A DNA stretch of 64,000 nt from Enterococcus montenegrensis (GTDB taxonomy: Bacteria; Bacillota; Bacilli; Lactobacillales; Enterococcaceae): contig NZ_CP120467.1 in assembly GCF_029983095.1 (NCBI RefSeq), positions 1 to 64,000 on the forward strand, read 5' to 3'. Below, piece after piece: positions 30,220-38,053 of the stretch. The notes below the pieces were generated by a model. That model searched no databases and was not told the DNA's origin. It saw nothing but the letters and a program-made list of their open reading frames with translations. The translations under genes were made by a program, and so were the position numbers. The first letter of the stretch is position 1; the number at the start of each line of letters is the position of its first letter.

Positions 30220-31071
30220 ATGTTTTTACTCCCAGCGCTAAAAAAACAAGAAAATTTTTCGGAAATTGAAAGTCAAATTGCTGATTTTGTCTTGCAGGAT
30301 GCTGAACGGGTAACCAGGATGACAATTAAAGAATTTGCAACCGGGGCGGCGGTTAGCGAGGCTAGTGTCGTTCGTTTTTGCAAGGCGATTGGAGTGAAAG
30401 GGTTTCGCGATTTTAAAGTAGCGCTAAGCCAAGAATTATTTAGTAATAGTAAAAATGAATTTAATATTGTAAAAAAAGAAAAACATGAAAAGTTATCGAT
30501 AAATGACGTCTTTTTTAACACCATGGCATTAGATCAATTGGCAGTTCAGCAATTAGTGAATACACTCGATTTAAAAGAAGTAGCAAAAGCAATTACTTTA
30601 TTAAAGGATAAACAAAAAGTGACAGTTTATGGCGTGGGGGCGTCTGCGGTAGTAGCCGAAGATTTCGCCCACAAGGTTAGTAAACTAGGTGTTACAGCCA
30701 GTTTTAATCGCGATTTCCACCAGATGTTGGCCTTAGTATTGAATTTAACAGCCGAAGATATTTTCTTAGTTATTTCAACTACGGGAAAGACAGCTGAAGT
30801 GGTGCAATTAGTAACGCTGGCCAAAGAAAAAGGTGCCACAGTGATCGCAATTACAACTTTACAAAATTCAAAATTAGCAAAGCTGGCAGATATTAAATTA
30901 TCCACACCAGTTTTAGAAGAATATTTTCGAGTAGCAAATATGGCCACCCGAATTTCACAGTTGGCTGTTGTGGATGTTTTGTATATGGGGTTGTATGAGG
31001 AATTAGGCGAAGTTGCTGTTGATAAACTGTATGATTTGCATCATGCCATTCAGCGCTTTCGCGGAAAGTGA
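30220..31071 (+). CDS. RpiR-family transcriptional regulator
   Basis: Sugar-phosphate-responsive DNA-binding protein of 283 residues. The N-terminal HTH_6 domain includes TGAAVSEASVVRFCKAIGVKGFRDFK. The C-terminal SIS domain (about residues 125-260) includes VYGVGASAVVAEDFAHKVSKLG and LVISTTGKTAEVVQLVTLAKEKGA, which bind phosphosugars. As last gene of the operon it probably senses ManNAc-6-P or GlcNAc-6-P and acts on the repeats at 26871-26918. It starts 14 bp after nanE with a GAGGTG SD. Confidence 0.92.
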   Translation: MFLLPALKKQENFSEIESQIADFVLQDAERVTRMTIKEFATGAAVSEASVVRFCKAIGVKGFRDFKVALSQELFSNSKNEFNIVKKEKHEKLSINDVFFNTMALDQLAVQQLVNTLDLKEVAKAITLLKDKQKVTVYGVGASAVVAEDFAHKVSKLGVTASFNRDFHQMLALVLNLTAEDIFLVISTTGKTAEVVQLVTLAKEKGATVIAITTLQNSKLAKLADIKLSTPVLEEYFRVANMATRISQLAVVDVLYMGLYEELGEVAVDKLYDLHHAIQRFRGK

Positions 31072-31135
31072 TTTATGAAAAACGAACACTTAAGGTAATA
31101 CCCCAAAACCTTATTTCATTTACAGGCAATAAAAT

Positions 31136-31184
31136 AAAGACCTGCTAAATATTAGTGTCATTGCTAATATTTGGCAGGTCTTTT
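31136..31184 (+). terminator. Strong terminator after the PTS-nanE-rpiR operon, probably bidirectional
   Basis: A near-perfect stem of about 20 bp (AAAGACCTGCTAAATATTAG against CTAATATTTGGCAGGTCTTT) with T-rich sequence on both sides. It can serve the plus-strand operon and the convergent GDPD gene. Confidence 0.92.
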
Positions 31185-31283
31185 GCACTATCAAAAAAGG
31201 ATAAAATTATTAGAAAATCCCAGACTATCACTAGTTTTTGTCAGAATCGCGGCAATTTTTTGGCAGTAGAATTTGGCTTGTTT

Positions 31284-33062
31284 TTAGTTTTCTTGATTGT
31301 TCCAACTTGCAAGCTGCGTGACATATAAAAGCAAGCGATCGGCATAAGATGGGCTGTCTTTAAAGGAACGGATTTCTGCGTTTAGAGTGGAAAGGTCATC
31401 TGTAATAATCCCGTCGACATCCATGAAAAAGAGGCTATCCATTTCAGTGCTGTTATTGACAGTCCAAATGTAAACTTGTTTTTTCCAAGCTTGGGCGCGC
31501 ATGATGAAGTTGTTATCTAACGTTGTCTGCTCCATGGTATACGCATTGGCTTTGGTATTGGGATAGACAAAGTTATAAGGCAAAATAAAGCTAACAAATA
31601 GATTGGGCGCTTGGGCTTTTAAACCGGTAATGACGCGATAATCCAGTGAATGAATGCGATGCTGATTTTTTAAAATCGTTGCTTGGTATTTTTTTATAAA
31701 ATTTTTTAGCATTACTGGTGAGTCGTGGGGTGTTGTTTTAATTTCAATTAATAATTTTTGCTTGTGTTGATTGGCATAAGACAGGTAATCATCAAAGCTA
31801 GCAATTTTGGCTTTGTGGCCATTTTCCTGGACTGTTAGCGCTGTGAGCTGTGCCAAGGTCAATTCGTGGGGCGTTTTATTTACTCCGGCCAATGCAGATA
31901 AATTCTCATCGTGCATCACGACAAATTGTTGATCTGCGGTTTCGTGAATATCCATTTCGATATAGTCGGGTTTTTCTTTTAACGTGTCTGCCATCGCGGG
32001 AATGGTATTTTGCACGCCATTTGCGCCATTGACACCGCGGTGAGAAATCGTTAGCGGTAAAGTAGTCATAGCGCCGGTTAGAAAGAGGGCATTATAAATC
32101 ATGACGGCAATGGTGATGAAAAATATGACGCCCCCCGCCAAAACGCGCGTAGGAAAACGGTGCTTTTTGGTTGTTGTGCCTAATTGTGGTAACAAAATTT
32201 TTTTGGGTAAAATCATTTGGAAAAAGACAACCATAGCCCACAATGTAATCAGCTGTGTGGCAATTTCCATGATGCCTAAATTCACAGTCGCACCTGCTAA
32301 TGGCCAATAGCTCGGTAACTGATCTAGTCCCAATTGAAGTAGATACAAGCAGAAAATAACGACGATCGTTAAGATAGCTGTTAATAAGTTAAGCCAAAAC
32401 AAACGGAAAAAGACTTTGATTAGATGCCCCTTGCTTTTTTGCCAACTATTGAAGAAGGCTTGGCGTGCTGGTTGTTTTTGCAAGATTAAATTAGGTAAAA
32501 AATACAGAGAACGCAACCCGAGATAGCCCATCGCCAAAAAGAACAAGAAAATTAAAACGGCAAAAAGCGGTTTGGCAATTAAAAAGGTTAAAACAAAATC
32601 GGGAATTTTAATTTTACTTAAAAGCACGCTTTGGAAAAAGAAATTTGCAAAGGGTAAAATTAGAAAGCCGTAAATCAAAAAATAAAAGAAGGTGCTCTTA
32701 GGCAAGTGAAAAATTTCTTTCACCGAGTAACGAATGAGCGCCATTGGTTTTAAACTGCCTTCTTTTTGAATGAGGCTGATGCCGTAGAGCAAAAAAGAAA
32801 ATTGCCAAAATAAGGCGATTAAAATTAAAAAAACGACAGCTAAAAGCCCCAAGGTGACAAAAGGATGGCTAATCAATATAGTGGGCAGATTGGTAATGGT
32901 TAGATAAGGAATGCGACCAACTTTTAACACGTATTCTGTTAGAAAACGGGCTAAAGGGATAACGATCCACTCCAAAGCCAAACTCATTGTCAAAACTAAT
33001 AAAACATAACTGCCCCAGTGGTGAAAAAACTCTTTGGTACTGGCACGAATGGATTGATTCAT
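31284..33062 (-). CDS. Membrane-anchored glycerophosphodiester phosphodiesterase
   Basis: A 592-residue two-part protein. Residues ~1-330 hold multiple hydrophobic helices (the GDPD-associated membrane domain). A GDPD TIM barrel follows: ISHRGVNGANGVQNTIPA, DYIEMDIHETADQQFVVMHDENL, then LLIEIKTTPHD. The catalytic His of HRG, the metal-binding Glu/Asp of EMD and the HD pair are present. The usual PENT reads VQNT, as I recall for this membrane subclass. It probably hydrolyses glycerophosphodiesters or lipoteichoic-acid glycerol-phosphate at the membrane. It is transcribed convergently with the PTS operon and appears monocistronic. Confidence 0.92.
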   Translation of the reverse strand: MNQSIRASTKEFFHHWGSYVLLVLTMSLALEWIVIPLARFLTEYVLKVGRIPYLTITNLPTILISHPFVTLGLLAVVFLILIALFWQFSFLLYGISLIQKEGSLKPMALIRYSVKEIFHLPKSTFFYFLIYGFLILPFANFFFQSVLLSKIKIPDFVLTFLIAKPLFAVLIFLFFLAMGYLGLRSLYFLPNLILQKQPARQAFFNSWQKSKGHLIKVFFRLFWLNLLTAILTIVVIFCLYLLQLGLDQLPSYWPLAGATVNLGIMEIATQLITLWAMVVFFQMILPKKILLPQLGTTTKKHRFPTRVLAGGVIFFITIAVMIYNALFLTGAMTTLPLTISHRGVNGANGVQNTIPAMADTLKEKPDYIEMDIHETADQQFVVMHDENLSALAGVNKTPHELTLAQLTALTVQENGHKAKIASFDDYLSYANQHKQKLLIEIKTTPHDSPVMLKNFIKKYQATILKNQHRIHSLDYRVITGLKAQAPNLFVSFILPYNFVYPNTKANAYTMEQTTLDNNFIMRAQAWKKQVYIWTVNNSTEMDSLFFMDVDGIITDDLSTLNAEIRSFKDSPSYADRLLLYVTQLASWNNQEN

Positions 33063-33181
33063 AATTGTTTTCCTTTCTGGCTGAGAAGAAAAAAGCCCTT
33101 AGTTAAAAAGTGGGCTGAATTTTACCACTTGTTTTTTTAACTGTCTAAAAATTCTTCTGCTTTATTAATGTAATGTATCTG

Positions 33182-33234
33182 AAAAAAAAGTCTGAACTAA
33201 ACAAATTAAAGCTAATTTGTTGTAGCACAGACTT
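33182..33234 (-). terminator. Terminator of the YbjQ-like gene
   Basis: On the minus strand AAGTCTG and CAGACTT form the outer stem. AACAAATTA and TAATTTGTT form the inner stem, and TTTTTTTT follows. Confidence 0.88.
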
Positions 33235-33259
33235 ACAATAAGTTTTTAGCTGTTTGTAC

Positions 33260-33589
33260 TTAGCCGCCAACGGTTGTTTCAATAAATTGGACGACGGTGC
33301 CGTAAGCGAAAATTTCCAAATACGTTTTGCCGTCAACTTGCACGTGATCGTGATCAAAATGGCAGTTGATGACAGCATTGGCGCCATAAGAAAAGGCCTT
33401 TTTCTTTAACATCAACATAATATCTTGCAGTGATTCGTTGGGGTCGACAGTTTCATCAAATAAATCTGTTTCAAATTTTTCGGCAACGAAAATTACGTCC
33501 CGCACAGCGTAGCTACGGTTGACGTTACCAGTGGAGATAATAACTTCGTGAATGCGCATGTCGTCTTCTTTTTGTTTGTCAAATGTCAT
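33260..33589 (-). CDS. YbjQ/UPF0145-family protein
   Basis: Small cytoplasmic protein of 109 residues from the ATG at 33589, which has a good SD (AGGAG, 8-nt spacing). The in-frame ATG at 33694 would add a hydrophobic stretch without an SD. Family features are VIISTGNVNRSYAVRDVIFV and the C-terminal YGANAVINCHFDHDHVQVDGKTYLEIFAYGTVVQF. The fold is a pentameric, dodecin-like barrel and its function is unclear; older annotations call it a heavy-metal-binding domain. A strong terminator follows and no operon partner is evident. Confidence 0.88.
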   Translation of the reverse strand: MTFDKQKEDDMRIHEVIISTGNVNRSYAVRDVIFVAEKFETDLFDETVDPNESLQDIMLMLKKKAFSYGANAVINCHFDHDHVQVDGKTYLEIFAYGTVVQFIETTVGG

Positions 33590-33782
33590 ATCGCTCACTC
33601 CTTGTAGGTTTGGTGCTGAAATGATTATTTTGTCAAAATTGCGAAATAATAATTCACCAGCAAAAACCAAATTTATTGTTGCAAACAGCCCCAAAAGAGC
33701 TGAAATTAACTGTAATTTAATTTTACCGTGATAAGAACCTTTAAGTAAAGCTAAAACCTCTCACAAATTCTGGCATGAAATC

Positions 33783-33893
33783 TTGCAAGACGGCTAATTT
33801 TATGCTAGTCTATGACCAGAATTTAAGGACTTGCAGTCAAAGTGCGCTGTCTTTTGTAAATCGTTGGAAGCTTCTCTAAGTAGAAGTTTTTTT
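33783..33893 (+). ncRNA. Possible small RNA upstream of mnmE (promoter plus terminator)
   Basis: TTGCAA (33783), 17 nt, and an extended -10 TGCTAGTCT (33803-33811) are followed by an 8-bp hairpin with a T-run (AAGCTTCT, AGAAGTTT; 33868-33893). The expected transcript is ~75 nt with no reading frame. A separate pairing of AAATTCTGG (33765) with CCAGAATTT (33816) brackets the promoter. The rest of the 33590-34054 gap shows no gene. Confidence 0.3.
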
Positions 33894-34054
33894 CCTATTT
33901 GCAAAAGATGAAGCACTTTTTTTATTGCAATAAATCGTGGCAGAATCCTTTTAGACCGCGGATTATCGCAAATTTTTATTTTAAAATTTATTTTAACAAA
34001 AATAGTTTTAATCACTAACTGCAGGCGATACAGTTAAAAAAAGGAGTTTAACTA

Positions 34055-35452
34055 ATGGCAAATATTACCCAAGAATTTGATACGATTGCCGCAATTTCCA
34101 CGCCGCCTGGCGAAGGGGCGATTAGTATTGTCCGTTTAAGTGGGGATGATGCAGTGAAAATTGCAGATGAAGTCTATCGCAGCGGCAGCAAATGTCTGGC
34201 AGATGTTGCAAGCCATACCATTCACTACGGGCATATTTTTGATCCTGCGACAGCGCAGATGGTAGATGAAGTAATGGTTTCCGTGATGCGGGCCCCCAAA
34301 ACATTTACCAGAGAAGATGTGATTGAAATTAATTGTCACGGCGGAATCGTCGTGGTGAATCAAATTTTGCAATTATTGCTGCGACAAGGCGCCCGGCTAG
34401 CAGAACCAGGCGAATTCACCAAGCGGGCCTTCTTAAATGGGCGGGTGGATTTATCCCAAGCAGAAGCCGTGATGGATTTAATTCGGGCGAAAACCGATAA
34501 GGCGATGAATTTGGCGCTGAATCAATTAGATGGAAATTTATCCAGCTTAATTCGTTCCCTACGCCAAGAAATTTTGGAAACATTGGCGCAAGTGGAGGTC
34601 AACATTGACTACCCAGAATACGACGATGTAGAGGAATTAACGACGCGCTTGTTGCTGGAAAAAGCCAATCAAGTGCAAGGGCAAATCGAACAATTACTTT
34701 TAACCGCCCAACAAGGGAAAATTTTGCGGGAAGGTCTAAGTACGGCGATTATCGGGCGACCAAATGTCGGCAAATCTAGTCTTTTGAATCATTTATTAGC
34801 CGAGGAAAAAGCAATTGTAACAGACGTTGCCGGCACAACGCGAGATGTCATTGAAGAATACGTGAATGTGCGAGGGGTGCCATTAAAATTAATCGATACC
34901 GCCGGAATTCGCGACACAGAAGATATTGTTGAAAAAATCGGCGTGCAACGCAGCCGCAAAGCGTTAGAAGAAGCAGACTTGATTTTACTGGTATTAAATC
35001 AAAGTGAAGCCTTAACCAAAGCCGACTTGGAATTATTGGAATTAACCCAAGATACCAAACGAATTATTTTGCTAAATAAAACTGACCTACCAGCTAAATT
35101 GGAACAAGAAAAATTACAGAAACTCGCAACCGATGCCCCAATTTTTGCTGTTTCTGTTTTGCAAAATGAAGGTCTGGATCAATTGGAACAGGCAATCGCA
35201 GAATTATTCTTCGCTGGGCAAACTGGTGAAAAAGATGCCTCGTACATTTCCAATACCCGTCACATCGCCTTGTTGGAAAAAGCCAATCAAGCGCTAGGAG
35301 ATGTGGTAACAGGAATAGAAGCTGGTATGCCAGTCGATTTGGTTCAAATCGACATGACCCGCTGCTGGGATTTCTTAGGCGAAATCGTCGGCGATAGCGT
35401 ACAAGACGAACTTATCACCCAACTATTCAGCCAATTCTGTCTAGGCAAATAA
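34055..35452 (+). CDS. mnmE: tRNA uridine-5-carboxymethylaminomethyl modification GTPase MnmE
   Basis: GTPase that works with MnmG to install cmnm5U at the wobble position of certain tRNAs. The 465-residue full-length protein has an N-terminal folate-binding domain ([23 protein letters not shown]), a helical domain and the inserted G domain. The G domain shows G1 [16 protein letters not shown]3 DTAG and G4 NKTD. The protein ends in the essential FCLGK (CxGK) motif. AAAGGAG lies before the ATG. mnmG follows on the same strand after a 478-bp gap filled with two hairpin elements. Confidence 0.98.
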   Translation: MANITQEFDTIAAISTPPGEGAISIVRLSGDDAVKIADEVYRSGSKCLADVASHTIHYGHIFDPATAQMVDEVMVSVMRAPKTFTREDVIEINCHGGIVVVNQILQLLLRQGARLAEPGEFTKRAFLNGRVDLSQAEAVMDLIRAKTDKAMNLALNQLDGNLSSLIRSLRQEILETLAQVEVNIDYPEYDDVEELTTRLLLEKANQVQGQIEQLLLTAQQGKILREGLSTAIIGRPNVGKSSLLNHLLAEEKAIVTDVAGTTRDVIEEYVNVRGVPLKLIDTAGIRDTEDIVEKIGVQRSRKALEEADLILLVLNQSEALTKADLELLELTQDTKRIILLNKTDLPAKLEQEKLQKLATDAPIFAVSVLQNEGLDQLEQAIAELFFAGQTGEKDASYISNTRHIALLEKANQALGDVVTGIEAGMPVDLVQIDMTRCWDFLGEIVGDSVQDELITQLFSQFCLGK

Positions 35453-35496
35453 AAACGGTTAAAAATTTTAAAATAATAAAATTCAGCAACTAATTT

Positions 35497-35633
35497 AAAT
35501 CGCGCTGTAATAGACTTAACAGTTCGATAATATGCAAGTTCAACTTAATGTCTTCTATTTAGTTGAACTGTAGGCGTAGTGAAACGAAGACAGACTTATT
35601 ACTCACTGTCAGCCCAGTCTATACAGTAGCTAA
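35497..35633 (+). repeat. Long hairpin element, copy 1, between mnmE and mnmG
   Basis: The left arm (35497-35532, containing CGCGCTGTAATAGACTTAAC) and the right arm (35595-35633, containing AGCCCAGTCTATACAGTAGC) are imperfectly complementary through CTGTA/TACAG, TAGACT/AGTCTA and ACAGT/ACTGT. Inside is a second hairpin, AGTTCAACT with AGTTGAACT. The same arms recur in copy 2 with a different inner hairpin. Confidence 0.75.
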
Positions 35634-35791
35634 TTGAGGATGTCAGTTCTACTGAAGACAGCTAGCTGTCTGTATAAAAAAATAGTGATTACTTGGCAGG
35701 TAATCAAATTGTAATGGTTAGCTAGTAGAATGATATACGGAGTGAAAATCAGAATAATTTTCGCAAGAAAATTAATACAGTAATATGAACA

Positions 35792-35912
35792 AAATCGCGC
35801 TGTAATAGACTTAACAGTTCGATAATAAGAAAAACCAACTAAATGCCACAGAACGTCATCCAGTTGGTTTTATCTTATTACTCACTGTCAGCCCAGTCTA
35901 TACAGCAGCTAA
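35792..35912 (+). repeat. Long hairpin element, copy 2, immediately before mnmG
   Basis: The left arm (35792-35827) is identical to copy 1 over 36 bases. The right arm (35874-35912) differs by one base in 39. The inner hairpin is unrelated in sequence (AAAACCAACT with AGTTGGTTTT). The right arm ends right before the AGAGGAG ribosome-binding site of mnmG, so the structure could influence mnmG translation or transcript processing. Confidence 0.75.
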
Positions 35913-35930
35913 GAGGAGCGGATTTATTTC

Positions 35931-37823
35931 ATGGAATATCAAGCGGAGAGTTATGATGTTATTGTTGTTGGCGCGGGTCATGCGGGTAGTGAAGCGGCGT
36001 TAGCCAATGCGCGTATGGGCAATAAGACGCTGCTTTTGACGATTAATTTGGATATGGTGGCCTTTATGCCATGTAATCCTTCAGTCGGTGGTCCAGCAAA
36101 AGGTGTCGTGGTGCGGGAAATTGACGCGCTGGGCGGCGAAATGGGCAAGAACATCGATAAAACATATATTCAAATGCGGATGCTAAATACAGGTAAGGGT
36201 CCGGCAGTACGTGCATTGCGGGCACAAGCAGATAAACATGCTTATGCACAAGAAATGAAGCATACAATTGAGCAAGCAGAAAATTTAACCCTGCGTCAAG
36301 GAATGGCAGAAAAATTGATCGTTGAAGATGGTGTTTGTAAAGGCGTAATCACCAATACAGGTGCACGTTACAGCGCAAAAGCGGTTATTATTACAGCCGG
36401 TACAGCTTTAAGAGGTGAAATTATTATTGGGGAATTAAAATATTCTTCTGGTCCGAATAATTCACAACCATCAGTTGGACTTGCCAATAGCTTAAAAGAA
36501 TTAGGTTTTGAAATTGCCCGATTTAAAACAGGGACACCACCACGGGTCAAATCTGGATCAATTGATTATACGCAAACAGAAATCCAACCTGGAGACAAAG
36601 AAGCCAATCACTTTAGTTATTCAACGCCGGATAGTGCTTATAAACAAGATCAAGAACCTTGCTGGTTGACTTACACAAGTCCTAAAACCCACGAAATTAT
36701 TCGCGATAATTTACATCGCGCGCCAATGTTTACCGGGATTGTAGAAGGTGTAGGGGCGAGATATTGTCCGTCAATTGAAGATAAGATTGTGCGTTTTGCA
36801 GACAAAGAACGTCACCAACTTTTCTTGGAACCAGAAGGCTTAAATACAGAAGAAGTTTACGTGCAGGGCTTATCTACTTCAATGCCAGAAGATGTGCAAG
36901 TTTTAATGTTGCGTTCGATTGCGGGACTGCAAAATGTCGAAATGATGCGGACAGGTTATGCGATTGAATACGATGTGGTCGTGCCACATCAATTGCGTCC
37001 AACTTTGGAAACAAAATTAATTGAAAATCTTTATACGGCAGGACAAACCAATGGTACTTCTGGCTATGAAGAAGCTGCCGGCCAAGGCTTGATTGCCGGA
37101 ATTAACGCAGGCTTAAAGGTTCAAGGTAAAGAACCATTGATTTTAAAACGCAGCGATGGTTATATCGGTGTGATGATTGACGACTTAGTTACAAAAGGCA
37201 CCCAAGAACCCTACCGCTTATTAACCAGCCGCGCGGAATATCGTTTGATTTTGCGCCATGACAATGCCGATTTGCGTCTAACACAAATGGGTCATGAAAT
37301 TGGGTTAGTAAAAGAAGCACAATACCAAGCTTACTTAGCCAAAAAAGAAGCGGTTGAAAATGAAATTGCCCGTTTAATGAAAATCCGGATTAAACCGACG
37401 GCTGAAGTTCAAGCCTTTTTAGAAACAAAGGGTGCAGCACAATTGAAAGATGGTGTTTTAGCCAATGAATTTTTACGCCGTCCGGAAATTAGCTACGCTG
37501 AATTATTGCAATTTATCCCTGCTGACGAGAATCTTTCCCCAAAAGAGATCGAACAAGTTGAAATTCAAATCAAATACGAAGGCTATATCAAAAAAGCCTT
37601 AGAAAAAGTTGAAAAATTAAAACGGATGGAAGCCAAAAAAATTCCAACCAACATTGATTATGCGGCCATTAATGGTCTTGCGACAGAAGCGCGTCAAAAA
37701 TTAACCAAGATTCAACCCGAAACCATTGCCCAAGCGAGCCGCATTAGTGGTGTTAATCCTGCTGACTTGAGTATTTTAATGGTTTACATTGAACAAGGTA
37801 GAATTGCTAAAGTTGCGAATTAG
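35931..37823 (+). CDS. mnmG: tRNA uridine-5-carboxymethylaminomethyl modification enzyme MnmG (GidA)
   Basis: FAD-dependent partner of MnmE in wobble-uridine modification. The 630-residue protein shows the N-terminal dinucleotide-binding [22 protein letters not shown], the family block [48 protein letters not shown] and [17 protein letters not shown]. The C-terminal helical domain ends with [26 protein letters not shown] lies 12 nt before the ATG, a rather long spacing. A strong terminator follows, and rsmG, its usual neighbour, lies 26 kb away at the right edge. Confidence 0.98.
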   Translation: MEYQAESYDVIVVGAGHAGSEAALANARMGNKTLLLTINLDMVAFMPCNPSVGGPAKGVVVREIDALGGEMGKNIDKTYIQMRMLNTGKGPAVRALRAQADKHAYAQEMKHTIEQAENLTLRQGMAEKLIVEDGVCKGVITNTGARYSAKAVIITAGTALRGEIIIGELKYSSGPNNSQPSVGLANSLKELGFEIARFKTGTPPRVKSGSIDYTQTEIQPGDKEANHFSYSTPDSAYKQDQEPCWLTYTSPKTHEIIRDNLHRAPMFTGIVEGVGARYCPSIEDKIVRFADKERHQLFLEPEGLNTEEVYVQGLSTSMPEDVQVLMLRSIAGLQNVEMMRTGYAIEYDVVVPHQLRPTLETKLIENLYTAGQTNGTSGYEEAAGQGLIAGINAGLKVQGKEPLILKRSDGYIGVMIDDLVTKGTQEPYRLLTSRAEYRLILRHDNADLRLTQMGHEIGLVKEAQYQAYLAKKEAVENEIARLMKIRIKPTAEVQAFLETKGAAQLKDGVLANEFLRRPEISYAELLQFIPADENLSPKEIEQVEIQIKYEGYIKKALEKVEKLKRMEAKKIPTNIDYAAINGLATEARQKLTKIQPETIAQASRISGVNPADLSILMVYIEQGRIAKVAN

Positions 37824-37852
37824 TTTGCTTATACAAATTTTAAAAATTTTTT

Positions 37853-37889
37853 AAACAGTCTGAAATTTTTTCAGGCTGTTTTTTTTTTT
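37853..37889 (+). terminator. Terminator of mnmG
   Basis: AAACAGTCTGAA and TTCAGGCTGTTT form the stem, followed by eight T. Confidence 0.92.
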
Positions 37890-37984
37890 GCCTAAATTTC
37901 GATCAGGACGCGTTTTGTTAAATTTGTTTTTTTATTATGAAATAAAATAACGAGCCATTTTAGTACGATTGGAATAATTTTAAT

Positions 37985-38014
37985 TTGAAAATGATGATAA
38001 AATAATGATATAGT
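37985..38014 (+). promoter_or_regulatory. Promoter of the WxL surface-protein cluster
   Basis: TTGAAA, an 18-nt spacer and TATAGT lie about 40 bp before the first start codon. The surrounding sequence is rich in short ATGATGATAA-type repeats. Confidence 0.6.
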
Positions 38015-38053
38015 TAAAAAGAAGTGATAATAAAATGAATTAAGGTGTAGAAA

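Noticed and set aside
33145..33387. 80-codon minus-strand frame
   Set aside because: It overlaps the YbjQ-like gene in another frame and crosses its terminator; no independent start signal.
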